Of a stretch of DNA of 64,000 bases, positions 59,601-64,000 are shown one piece after another. Where the stretch lies: contig JAZGTN010000046.1 in assembly GCA_037783415.1 (NCBI GenBank), forward strand, positions 6,702,501 through 6,766,500, in the 5' to 3' direction. Position numbers and translations under genes: made by a program. The stretch's first letter is position 1. Each line of letters begins with the position of its first letter. Below the pieces are notes generated by a model. It saw nothing but the letters and a program-made list of their open reading frames with translations. It was not told where the DNA came from and searched no databases. This DNA is from Leptasterias polaris. Lineage: Eukaryota; Echinodermata; Asteroidea; Forcipulatida; Asteriidae.

Positions 59601-61469
59601 AAAAACAGTATTCTCATGGATGTATACACTAATTACACTGATATAAAAACAGTATTCTCATGGATGTATACACTAATTACACTGATATAAAAACAGTATT
59701 CTCATGGATGTATACACTAATTACACTGATATAAAAACAGTATTCTCATGGATGTATACACTAATTACACTGATATAAAAACAGTATTCTCATGGATGTA
59801 TACACTAATTACACTGATATAAAAACAGTATTCTCATGGATGTATACACTAATTACACTGATATAAAAACAGTATTCTCATGGATGTATACACTAATTAC
59901 ACTGATATAAAAACAGTATTCTCATGGATGTATACACTAATTACACTGATATAAAAACAGTATTCTCATGGATGTATACACTAATTACACTGATATAAAA
60001 ACAGTATTCTCATGGATGTATACACTAATTACACTGATATAAAAACAGTATTCTCATGGATGTATACACTAATTACACTGATATAAAAACAGTATTCTCA
60101 TGGATGTATACACTAATTACACTGATATAAAAACAGTATTCTCATGGATGTATACACTAATTACACTGATATAAATTGTACACCAGATAAGTGCAACTTT
60201 ACCCAGGATGAATGTTATTTCAAGAGAGCATAATTTACAGCAATCTATGGTATTCATTTAACATTTCTTTTGGGGTTATTTTTTCAGACAAATGGGAACC
60301 CCCACCATCAACTCAAGATTGTCTTTAGATTTTGTCTCGTTGCAGTGAAATGGGACACACATCTAAAAGATTGTAGTTTGACATTTTCTTCCATTTGACA
60401 CTTTATGCTGTAATCTCTCAAGGTACTTAATGGTAAATGATCATGGTTATGACACTGTTATTGGTATGGTCTTCTTTTCAGACACTGGCAATTCTTGCTA
60501 AGTTTCAAAACCGTCTCCATCAAGCTATTGAAGAAGTGGACACCAAGGAATCCAATAATGTTCAAGAAGATGAAGCGAAAGAGGAAGATGAAAGTGCAGA
60601 TGTTACGGGGACAAGCTGGTAAGATATCATTTTCAAATAAGCTTATTCATTTTCTTCAAATCTTTGGTACACTTCGAAAGATTATCAGACAATCAATAAT
60701 CTTTCAACTGAAACCTTAAATGGTAGAAAATATTTCATAACAATTGCACAGAAGTATTCCCATCAAATAAAATATAATAAACAAAATGCATGCATCAGAT
60801 CCTGTAATTCTTACCCAGAATGCATGAGATTTCAATATAACATAATACAAGCAAAGTGTGTAATGTTAGTTATCACTCAAGTACGAGTGGAACATGGAAA
60901 AATATAGCGCTTCTGCGTCCCATATCCAATGAGGCTGTTTTTTTATAACAAATTTATCTTCAAGCAAACTTGACAAGTAGATTCAAATAGAGCAAAACGC
61001 AGAGTTAGAACGGCGTGTTAGAACAGGGTCTGATTTAGGTTGATATCACACTCTTGTTGCTATGGAGCAACCAATCAGAATTGGGGATTCAAATATGCTT
61101 GAAGATAATGATTTATATACAGCCATTTATATCACAAATCTTTGCGTATTTCAATGAAAGTTTCACTTTGATTAAAACATCCCTTTAAGAATTGCTTCAA
61201 CAATTATTTTTTTCAAATACATGAACTTGATCTTTAAGGAGACTGTCTGATCAGAAATGAAAGTGAAAGGAAGGCCAACCTTAACTCAAGCTCACTAACT
61301 GTCTGTCATTCACAGGATGGCCCATACTCTACAGTTTGACACACATTCAAGTCTTGTCAAGGATGCCAATATTAAAGATGCAGATACGTATAGCATCTTT
61401 GACCCACGGAATCCAATCAACAAACGAAGGCGAGATGAAGGCAAGAAAAAAAACAGGGACAAGAAGTAA
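23590..61469 (+). CDS. CWC27: Spliceosome-associated cyclophilin CWC27 homologue (11 exons, 484 aa)
   Basis: Eleven exons join without phase error into 485 codons ending TAA; human CWC27 has 472 residues. Exons are 23590-23631, 25829-26038, 26722-26865, 27840-27938, 29919-30013, 32884-33033, 33705-33887, 38486-38622, 39835-39938, 60482-60618 and 61316-61469. Residues about 12-165 are the cyclophilin (PPIase) fold: FHRIIKGFMAQGGDPTGTG with R56, F61 and Q64, then ANAGPNDNGSQFFFTF with Q112 and F114, and NKHTIFGK with H127. Residues about 170-484 are a charged, Lys/Glu-rich tail with predicted helices, ending WMAHTLQF and FDPRNPINKRRR, strongly conserved with the human C-terminus. The family member is a nuclear component of activated spliceosomes and works with CWC22/EIF4A3. 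The residue aligned with cyclophilin A Trp121 is H122 here. Identification is firm; the leader and first non-coding exon, if any, are not known. Confidence 0.95.
23850..24195. repeat. Foldback-like repeat: alternating copies of a CCACCACTTTTTCACTAATT arm
   Basis: The segment TATCCTGCCACCACTTTTTC with the following AATTTGTACAAAAAGGAATA occurs forward near 23915-23960 (diverged), inverted near 23976-24022, forward near 24040-24090 and forward again near 24148-24192. Neighbouring inverted pairs could fold on each other. It lies in CWC27 intron 1. The left part (23838-23893) carries an AATTTCATAAAGCACAAAAT-type motif shared with 24445-24500. Confidence 0.7.
24445..24510. repeat. GGGCCCAATTTCATAG dispersed repeat
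   Basis: CAGGGCCCAATTTCATAGCG followed by GTGCTTAAAATTTTCGTGCT. Variants occur near 23838-23890 and, inverted, near 32818-32852 (CCATGAAATTGAGCCCTG). From memory, this is a common echinoderm repeat. Confidence 0.5.
25191..25728. repeat. 538-bp element with long terminal inverted repeats
   Basis: The left end reads TTTTTACCCTTACACCGATG, then TTAAGCACAGTATACTCAGT; the right end is the reverse complement with a few mismatches (ACTGAGTATACTGTGCTTAA, then GTGTAAAGGTAAAAACC). Inner arms continue with GGGCTCGAATTT and its complement. The same TAAGCAC-GTATACTCAGTACT block forms the tail of the SINE at 31155-31300. It lies in CWC27 intron 1, just before exon 2. Confidence 0.7.
25829..26038 (+). CDS. 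CWC27: CWC27 coding exon 2 (residues 15-84)
   Basis: Acceptor CACACAG, donor GTACAC, phase 0. Encodes VLLKTTCGDIDIELWSKEAP and the first half of the cyclophilin active site (FHRIIKGFMAQGGDPTGTG). Confidence 0.95.
26262..26350 (+). mobile_element. tRNA-derived SINE head
   Basis: TAGTGTAGTGG fits the Pol III A-box (TRGYNNARNNGG) and GGGTTCAAATC fits the B-box (GWTCRANNC), about 60 bp apart. The intervening sequence does not form a convincing tRNA. It lies in CWC27 intron 2. Confidence 0.5.
26722..26865 (+). CDS. CWC27: CWC27 coding exon 3 (residues 85-132)
   Basis: Acceptor TTATCAG, donor GTAATA, phase 0. Encodes DEFHSRLKFVRRGLVAMANA, then NGSQFFFTF and NKHTIFGK. H122 replaces the Trp121 of cyclophilin A. 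Confidence 0.95.
27840..27938 (+). CDS. CWC27: CWC27 coding exon 4 (residues 133-165)
   Basis: Acceptor TTTTCAG, donor GTATGC, phase 0. Encodes VVGNTIYNMIKLSEVEID and the end of the cyclophilin fold. Confidence 0.95.
29096..29132. repeat. Short perfect hairpin (17-bp arms, 3-nt loop)
   Basis: GCAGATTTTCGGCCGTG, loop AGC, then the exact reverse complement. It lies in CWC27 intron 4. There is no T-run or gene context that would make it a terminator. Confidence 0.85.
29539..29751. mobile_element. piggyBac-like MITE, copy 1 (213 bp)
   Basis: Terminal repeats CCCTCTTGCTGT and ACAGTAGGAGGG. The flanks are CTAA and CTAG, decayed versions of the TTAA seen in copy 2. The body is almost identical to 30428-30640. 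It lies in CWC27 intron 4. Confidence 0.75.
29919..30013 (+). CDS. CWC27: CWC27 coding exon 5 (residues 166-197)
   Basis: Acceptor AATAAAG, donor GTAAGT, ends in phase 2. Encodes VLANPFDDIVPRQLKKEKEK and a Lys-rich stretch at the start of the tail. Confidence 0.95.
30094..30160. repeat. Inverted repeat (26-27-bp arms, 14-nt loop)
   Basis: GTTGAAAGATGGAAATGTTC...CATTCAG pairs with CTGAATGGAACATTCCATCT...TTCAAC, with a single extra A in the left arm. It begins 80 bp inside CWC27 intron 5. Confidence 0.8.
30428..30640. mobile_element. piggyBac-like MITE, copy 2 (213 bp) with intact TTAA flanks
   Basis: Terminal repeats CCCTCTTGCTGT and ACAGTAGGAGGG, bounded by TTAA at 30424-30427 and 30641-30644. 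It is the same length as copy 1 and nearly identical (for example ACTCAATTG against ACTCACTTG). CCC at the ends and a TTAA target are the piggyBac signature. Confidence 0.8.
31155..31300 (-). mobile_element. tRNA-derived SINE, minus orientation
   Basis: Read on the minus strand it begins TGGTGGTCTCGTGGTAAGAC and contains the B-box GGGTTCGAATCTC. It is followed by a body with AAGTACTGAGTATACAGTGC and a tail that matches the terminal repeats at 25191-25728. The A-box has one mismatch, so this is a SINE rather than a tRNA gene. From memory the family is frequent in sea stars. It lies in CWC27 intron 5. Confidence 0.65.
32884..33033 (+). CDS. CWC27: CWC27 coding exon 6 (residues 197-247)
   Basis: Acceptor TTGCAG, donor GTAAGT, ends in phase 2. 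Encodes NFSLLSFGEEAEEDEEEV, a block shared with human CWC27, then a Lys/Ser-rich run. Confidence 0.95.
33705..33887 (+). CDS. CWC27: CWC27 coding exon 7 (residues 247-308)
   Basis: Acceptor TGCCCAG, donor GTCAGA, ends in phase 2. Encodes a Ser-rich acidic run (STSSSSDEEEDILEER), then MKESIRKKLMKKSS, which matches the human RERIAKKLKK region. The open frame running past 33887 is intron. Confidence 0.9.
33990..34290. repeat. GC-rich low-copy segment, probably a dispersed repeat
   Basis: A 300-bp island in CWC27 intron 7, richer in CCCC/GGGG than its surroundings, with several copies of ATACCCC/GGGGTAT in both orientations (near 34121, 34149 and 34177). No frame is recognisable. Confidence 0.35.
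34850..35110 (+). mobile_element. tRNA-derived SINE, decayed
   Basis: TGCGGCTGAGTGGGTGAGGT followed about 55 bp later by GTGGGTTTCCATCCCAG resembles a class II (long variable arm) tRNA head. It is followed by TGTGTCTTTGATCAAGGC, the conserved post-head block also seen at 47127-47145. Confidence 0.45.
35247..38094 (+). mobile_element. tRNA-Leu-like SINE whose head has expanded into a 101-bp tandem array
   Basis: The left end has an A-box-like TGGCGGAACAG (35259). The head region then repeats 27 times (35271-37981), and the right end (37982-38094) is a body ending in (AATAAA/ATAAA)n, typical of a retroposon tail. Comparison with the intact SINE at 47041, which shares CAGAGTGTGGGTTCAAATCC and TGTGCCCTTGAGCAAG, shows the array unit is the anticodon-to-B-box part of the head. 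The whole lies in CWC27 intron 7. Confidence 0.7.
35271..37981. repeat. 101-bp minisatellite, 27 copies
   Basis: Unit landmarks: AAGTGCACCAGCCTCAAGCT, TCTAATCAGGAGATTGAGGG, TTCAAGTCCAGCTCTTGACA, CTTGTGTCCTGGAGCAAGAC, ACACACTTTGTTC. Copies are nearly identical. Variant sites include CTCTAG/CTGTAG, GATATT/GAGATT in the first two units and TCTAGC/TCCAGC. The last unit is shortened. Each unit contains GTTCAAGTC, which fits the Pol III B-box GWTCRANNC. The open frames running through it are periodic artefacts. Confidence 0.95.
38486..38622 (+). CDS. CWC27: CWC27 coding exon 8 (residues 308-354)
   Basis: Acceptor GTGCAG, donor GTCAGT, ends in phase 1. Encodes DELRKESDQLKKELRGSKKR, corresponding to human EELRKEARQLKREL, then a Lys/Glu-rich linker. 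An AG five bases upstream (TTTTAAG) would shift the frame and is not used. Confidence 0.9.
38640..39515. repeat. Short-period minisatellite rich in TGACTCA (AP-1) and TGACGCA motifs
   Basis: Built from ACTCATGAC, GCATGACTCACTACTCATGACGC and similar permutations, with a period of roughly 10-22 bp and a looser fringe at both ends. I count about 30 TGACTCA heptamers and about 20 TGACGCA. It fills most of CWC27 intron 8 (1.2 kb). Confidence 0.9.
39835..39938 (+). CDS. CWC27: CWC27 coding exon 9 (residues 354-388)
   Basis: Acceptor TGATAG, donor GTTAGT, ends in phase 0. Encodes TEQTNDMLSEFRQQKKKFRQ, then MKKSQVIGNNREQQ, matching human EYRREKQKYEALRKQQ. Confidence 0.9.
40110..40330. repeat. Dispersed repeat B, copy 1
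   Basis: TAGAACAGCTCAGTG...GATATATGG, then ATCACATTGTTGTTGCTATG and GACCAATGAAAATCATGGATT parallel TAGAACAGGGTCTGATT, ATCACACTCTTGTTGCTATG and AACCAATCAGAATTGGGGATT at 61010-61100. It lies at the start of CWC27 intron 9. The minus-strand frame over it (40179-40454) is not a recognised protein. Confidence 0.55.
40331..41990. other. CWC27 intron 9, no gene; small repeats only
   Basis: The phrase CCGTGGACCT occurs twice near 41239 and 41256, with a related CGTGGACCTCC at 41156, suggesting a local repeat. Nothing else is recognisable. Confidence 0.4.
41992..42050. repeat. 27-bp tandem duplication
   Basis: AGTATCAAGCATTACGACAT followed by GTACGTG occurs twice in tandem, without mismatch. CWC27 intron 9. 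Confidence 0.85.
42280..42365. repeat. (AAT)n followed by GTGGCTTCTTATATAGCGCT dispersed repeat end
   Basis: AATAATAATAATATTAATAA, then TAGTGGCTTCTTATATAGCG and CTCAAGGCACTTCAACA. The same kind of A/T-rich start plus TATATAGCGC block is widespread in marine invertebrate genomes as a retroposon end (from memory). Confidence 0.45.
42366..45340. other. CWC27 intron 9, nothing recognised
   Basis: Short frames only (for example 42743-42925 and 44606-44830). No domain or splice-consistent CWC27 sequence is found. Confidence 0.5.
45341..45385. repeat. 17-18-bp tandem repeat
   Basis: GTAAACGACAAGATGCAC occurs twice, then ATAAACAAC as a decayed third unit. CWC27 intron 9. Confidence 0.7.
45386..47040. 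other. CWC27 intron 9, nothing recognised
   Basis: AT-rich, no recognisable frame or clear repeat. Confidence 0.45.
47041..47445 (+). mobile_element. tRNA-Leu-derived SINE and associated repeat body
   Basis: The head reads GTGTCGTGGCAGAGTGGTCT with an A-box (TGGCAGAGTGG). CCAGACTC then sits at the anticodon arm, with a long variable arm, and the B-box is GGGTTCAAATCCC. This order is that of a tRNA-Leu. It is followed by CTTGTGCCCTTGAGCAAGGC and a body with GGTTTGCGGTAACACCATGT, of which a fragment recurs at 61865-61912, and CTACTGCCGCGGAGTAG. The acceptor stem does not pair, so it is not a tRNA gene. Confidence 0.65.
47746..47958. mobile_element. 213-bp imperfect palindrome (foldback MITE)
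   Basis: The left arm GCAAAAAATAAGTTAGTGGC, TTTCGACCCTAGCAGAGTCT, TTCTCGAAGGCT is mirrored by the right arm, which ends GGCCACTAACTTATTTTTTGC. The inner part GCATACAGGAGGTACAAG pairs with CTTGTACCTCCTGTATGC across a short centre near 47848. A fragment of the same family (GCCTAGCAGAGTCTTT) lies near 51471-51487. Confidence 0.8.
47959..49195. other. CWC27 intron 9, nothing recognised
   Basis: No gene, RNA gene or obvious repeat seen. Confidence 0.45.
49199..49625. mobile_element. MITE of the TTAAAGG family, copy 3
   Basis: TTAAAGTTAGGGTCATACAA at the left, TTTGACCCTACAT near the right. The body contains GGTGAGAAGCACTGCAG and TGCATGAATCGTTTGTCTCA, closely matching 21629-22086. The right terminus is degraded. 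Confidence 0.6.
50331..50937. repeat. 43-bp minisatellite, 14 copies
   Basis: Unit: ATCTAGTGATCCCTTCTACA followed by TGTATGATGATGAGATGACCACA. Copies are almost identical. One has GAGTTGACC (near 50623). One internal boundary (near 50714) reads ACATCAATC, the same as the left edge of the array, instead of CCACAATC. CWC27 intron 9. Confidence 0.95.
50938..52135. other. CWC27 intron 9, nothing recognised apart from a poly-C tract near 51890
   Basis: A run of about 14 C at 51890-51903 and a fragment of the 47.7-kb palindrome family near 51471. No gene seen. Confidence 0.45.
52140..52335 (-). mobile_element. tRNA-derived SINE, minus orientation
   Basis: Minus strand: GACAAAATAGGGAGACCACC, AACATTAAGG, an A-box-like GTTCAGATGGCAGAGCACGG, a B-box-like region GGTCGAAGATTCAAATCCCG, then a body ending near CCAGTCAGTTTCC. 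It is the inverted partner of the copy at 52535-52705. Confidence 0.65.
52535..52705 (+). mobile_element. tRNA-derived SINE, plus orientation
   Basis: AAAATAGGGAGACCACCAAC, then GGCTCAGTTGGTAGAGCGCC (A-box region of a tRNA), GATCGAAGGTCCAATTCTGC (B-box region), then TTTTTCTTTGTTCAACCC and CCCAGTCAGTTTCCC. A fragment of a further head follows at 52826-52878 (AAAATAGGGAGACCGC...CCCAGTTGGTGGAGC). Confidence 0.65.
52880..54090. other. CWC27 intron 9, nothing recognised
   Basis: Includes a G-run near 53489-53498. No gene or clear repeat is found. Confidence 0.45.
54095..54255 (-). mobile_element. tRNA-derived SINE, minus orientation (third copy)
   Basis: Same family as 52140-52335: GGGAAACTGACTTGATGAAA, GATCAAAGAAAAATTTACCA, GAGCGGGATTTGAAC, CTAATGTTGGCAGTCTCCCT, then ATTTTGTCAATATCTTTGTT. 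CWC27 intron 9. Confidence 0.65.
54256..55629. other. CWC27 intron 9, no gene; a 23-bp tandem pair at about 54702-54746
   Basis: TTTAGTAATGCACTCATGAT followed by GC occurs twice in tandem. The remainder is unremarkable. Confidence 0.5.
55630..60174. repeat. 44-bp satellite array, about 103 copies
   Basis: Unit: CAGTATTCTCATGGATGTAT, then ACACTAATTACACTGATATAAAAA. Successive starts are exactly 44 bp apart. From the first (55635) to the last (60134), after removing an 11-nt surplus at an internal junction, the distance is 102 periods. Only a C/G variant (ATTCTC/ATTGTC) and the internal junction at about 58619-58638 (ATAAATTGTACACCAG) break the uniformity. The right edge of the array carries the same ATAAATTGTACACCAG. 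It lies near the end of CWC27 intron 9. Confidence 0.97.
60482..60618 (+). CDS. CWC27: CWC27 coding exon 10 (residues 389-434)
   Basis: Acceptor TTTTCAG, donor GTAAGA, ends in phase 2. Encodes TLAILAKFQNRLHQAIEEV, corresponding to human TLALLNQFKSKLTQAI, then an acidic stretch. The exon follows a 20.5-kb intron. Confidence 0.9.
60880..61145. repeat. Dispersed repeat B, copy 2
   Basis: Shares ATCACACTCTTGTTGCTATG, ACCAATCAGAATTGG and the surrounding order with 40110-40330. It lies in CWC27 intron 10. Confidence 0.55.
61316..61469 (+). CDS. CWC27: CWC27 coding exon 11 (residues 434-484, stop)
   Basis: Acceptor TTCACAG, ending at TAA 61467-61469. Encodes WMAHTLQFDTHSSLVKDANI, DADTYSIFDPRNPINKRRRD and a Lys-rich end, the best conserved part of the C-terminus. 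Confidence 0.95.
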
Positions 61470-61720
61470 AACACTCTGTTAAAGGATGCAATAAGGTTTT
61501 CATTTTTTGTTTGTATTTAATATTTTCGCCACAATATATCTTGTTGTACTTTCCTAAAGCAATTGGATGCAGCTAATTCTTCCCTTGGACCCACTTAAGG
61601 CTTAAATAATTTAAGCAAAGTTGCAGTTGAGTTATTTATATGGTTAGTTCTACAGCTGACCAAAAGTAATAATTTGACTGTAAAACGTAAAATGAGATAT
61701 TTTTAACGGATTCTGAAATT

Positions 61721-61726
61721 ATTAAA
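61721..61726 (+). promoter_or_regulatory. Candidate polyadenylation signal for CWC27
   Basis: ATTAAA 252 bp after the stop codon. A canonical AATAAA follows only near 62453. Either could be used. Confidence 0.35.
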
Positions 61727-61854
61727 CAATTACTTTAATGTATTTTTGAGCTTCTTTTTCACTAACATTCAGCTTAAAAAAGGTAATGTGCTGAGTGCTA
61801 TAGTGCATCTAAACACTTCTTTCATCAACCTGGCTAAAATATGGGTTTTTAGGC

Positions 61855-61930
61855 ATTGCATGGTGAGGTATCAATGTATACAGTTTGCGGTAACACCATG
61901 AATATACATCTAAAGTAGACATATACACAT
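61855..61930. repeat. Fragment of the repeat body seen at 47.2 kb
   Basis: GAGGTATCAATGTATACAGT followed by TTGCGGTAACACCATGAATA is shared with 47208-47250. Confidence 0.6.
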
Positions 61931-62071
61931 AGTGTTACAGCTGAATAATGCTTTTATTTGGAGGACTCAGGGTTACAACAGAAAAAGTAAGAGTTTTGGG
62001 AACAAAGTATAATTTAAAACATTCATTAAATTTGGCTTAATTCACCTTGGATGGGTGATTTGCTTTGCAAG

Positions 62072-62165
62072 TTACCGTAATCTTCGGAATATAGGCTGCG
62101 GCTTATACATTGATTTTGGCCCTTTTCAACATTTCGGCGGCTTATATGCCGGGCAGCTTAAACAA
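62072..62165. mobile_element. Relic of a MITE of the TACCGTAAT...GGCTTATA type
   Basis: TTACCGTAATCTTCGGAATA, TAGGCTGCGGCTTATACATT and later CGGCGGCTTATATGCCGG resemble a MITE consensus (CCGTATTTTCCGGACTATAAGCCGC) that I remember from many animal genomes. Strongly decayed. Confidence 0.45.
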
Positions 62166-64000
62166 TGACGCATACATCTTGTTTTGAAAAAGATCGTTTG
62201 TAAAATATTTCTGAAACGAAACGTATGTCAAATTTACAATTCCAGTAAACATAAAACCAAGTTGAATAGACCAGTGGAAGATTTACCAAGCAATGGATAT
62301 ATCATTCCACAGTTGTCATGTGATTTGGGTGACACTCCAAACCATTGCCCTGCTGTATTCTAGAGAATTGGGTTGAACTATTTTGCAGCCAGAGGCCCGC
62401 AGAAGCAAATGCATTTATATTTTGATGATGAAAATAGTTTTTTACCAGGAAAAATAAACTTGGAATTCAACAGCATTGGCACTCATTCATGAAGCCATAG
62501 AGCACCTCATGCTTGGGAGTCTTGCAAAAACAGATTTCTTTCAATGAGAGAAGTTGAGAGAACTCGTTTTAAAAGGGCACATTGCCTTTGGATGGGGCTC
62601 TTTGGGCTTGGGCTATAAAAAGCGTTGTTTTGAAATGAATACTGTTTGAAAGATATTTTAAAAGTAGAATAAATTGTAGAATAAATTGATTTACATAATA
62701 TCCCTTGAAAATGTGTGGTTTCTGACTCCAAATTTTTGACTCCACAAAATTGTGGACCGTATGTTAGGCTGGATGTATTTAAAGAGACAAATTTGTGGTG
62801 TTTTTTTAATCACTTCTCACTAATTACAACACACTGTGGGTGTTTTTTGTCCATGAACAACTCTTGAATGGAGTAGCAATCCAAAGAGCAAAGATTTGAG
62901 AGGTTTGAAGGCAATCTGCCCCTTTAATGCATACTGTGACATCAGCAGTGTCTGCATCATTAGAAGCCTCTGGTACTTGTGCTGTGTATATTCAAGAGCA
63001 GAGATTATGCTCATTGGGTTTCAACCTCATAGCTACCACAGTAAGGCAACTTGAGTGTTGTTGACAAAGTTTTATCCATCTATTGGTCTTAAGGGGCCCA
63101 TTTTTGCTCCTAGTTGTTTTTTGGCAGCCTCAAGACGTGTCAGTGCTCTCTGTTTGTCTGTTGCATCAGTCTACCCTCAATGGATTCCTCTCTCGGATGT
63201 ACTTCTTATTTCTCCCAAGTGAACTGACTGGTGTCCTATAATCCTATTTTGAAGACACCCCAGGTGCTGCAAATTATAGTCTAATAATAGCTGTTCTGAT
63301 GAACCTACACCACCACACATGCCACTGGGTGTTCTTGTCTAGATGGATGGTGGTAAATGTTCTTCAAAGTTGGGACACGAAGGAAGGAAATTTCCTTTCG
63401 TGGTTGAAAGATCTACATTATTTAGAATTTTCCTGAGGAAACCAGATGTCTTGAAGCACTCTTTGAGTATGATCCCAATGTGTGTATTATTTGAACCAGT
63501 CTGTCACTCACCTTCAGTGTACATCATTGATCCTCTGGGCCTAATATCAAGAGCTACTTAAACATAAAATGTTTTCTGCTATGTAAAATGTGCAGGATAC
63601 CAGTCACAGATGGAAAATTTGATATGGTATTTTGGCTGGTTACCTGATTCTGGTAAGCATAATTTTGTTGTGCATTGCTACTTTTTGTGCTCAAGCAGCT
63701 CTTTGGAATTGGAACATATGGTGTGTGCTTGCAATGTGAAGTATCAGTAGAATTCTTATGAGCAACGCTTCATTATCACATGTTTATGAACTTTTCCCTC
63801 TCAATTCATATTAACAATGGAGGCATATTTCTTCCATACTTAAATTACATTGATGGTGCTATTTCGTGTTCTGAGTTACCTGTAACGCATTACAAGCATG
63901 CACCTCGTTTACATCTTGATCTGAAAGATACATCAGCAATCTTTTTAAATATGATTTTTCATTTTATTCAAAATAGATTGAGAAGTATGAGGTAGTCTTG
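62166..64000. other. Downstream intergenic region, no gene seen
   Basis: Only short frames without recognisable domains (62507-62731, 62820-63014, 63343-63561, 63780-63995). No splice-consistent exon could be assigned. Confidence 0.5.

Overview
This is a window from a metazoan nuclear genome. It has spliced genes with GT-AG introns, AT-rich non-coding DNA, and a very high load of LINE, SINE, MITE and minisatellite sequence. Several dispersed repeats (a short tRNA-derived SINE family, TTAA-flanked MITEs, and a motif reading GGGCCCAATTTCATAG) resemble, from memory, repeats common in echinoderms and especially sea stars. I therefore infer an echinoderm, probably an asteroid, with moderate confidence. 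There are no operons, CRISPR arrays or bacterial features.

Only two genes look intact, both on the + strand. (1) A three-exon gene at 17754-21570 encodes a 492-residue protein: an N-terminal THAP zinc finger, a coiled coil, a helix-turn-helix and a Harbinger/IS5-like DDE nuclease fold. One catalytic aspartate appears displaced, so it may be a domesticated transposase. (2) An eleven-exon gene at 23590-61469 encodes a 484-residue orthologue of CWC27, a spliceosomal cyclophilin. All exon phases join cleanly and the protein is complete from start to stop. Its introns hold most of the right-hand 38 kb of the window.

Layout. 0-9 kb: inverted CGTCGC minisatellites (about 1.0 and 8.5-8.9 kb) on either side of a LINE-in-LINE nest, in which a CR1/L2-like element is inserted in a Tx1/L1-like element (both minus strand, decayed). 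9.7-13.4 kb: a LINE fragment, a MITE and a broken THAP/P-element-like transposase (minus). 14.2-16.0 kb: a TA-flanked element and, 24 bp further on, an 844-bp near-perfect foldback element with 9-bp target duplications. 16.2-17.1 kb: CpG-rich sequence with inverted homology to the start of the window. 17.7-21.6 kb: the THAP/DDE gene, whose first intron carries two miniature hairpin elements. 21.6-23.4 kb: MITEs, poly-C tracts and a LINE tail. 23.5-61.5 kb: CWC27. 61.5-64 kb: no gene seen.

The CWC27 introns are notable. Intron 7 has a 101-bp x 27 array derived from a tRNA-Leu-like SINE head, so it repeats a perfect Pol III B-box. Intron 8 has a short-period minisatellite with about 30 AP-1 sites (TGACTCA). 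Intron 9 (20.5 kb) has a 43-bp x 14 array and a 4.5-kb, 44-bp x ~103 satellite. All copy numbers and coordinates were worked out by eye and arithmetic, without software.
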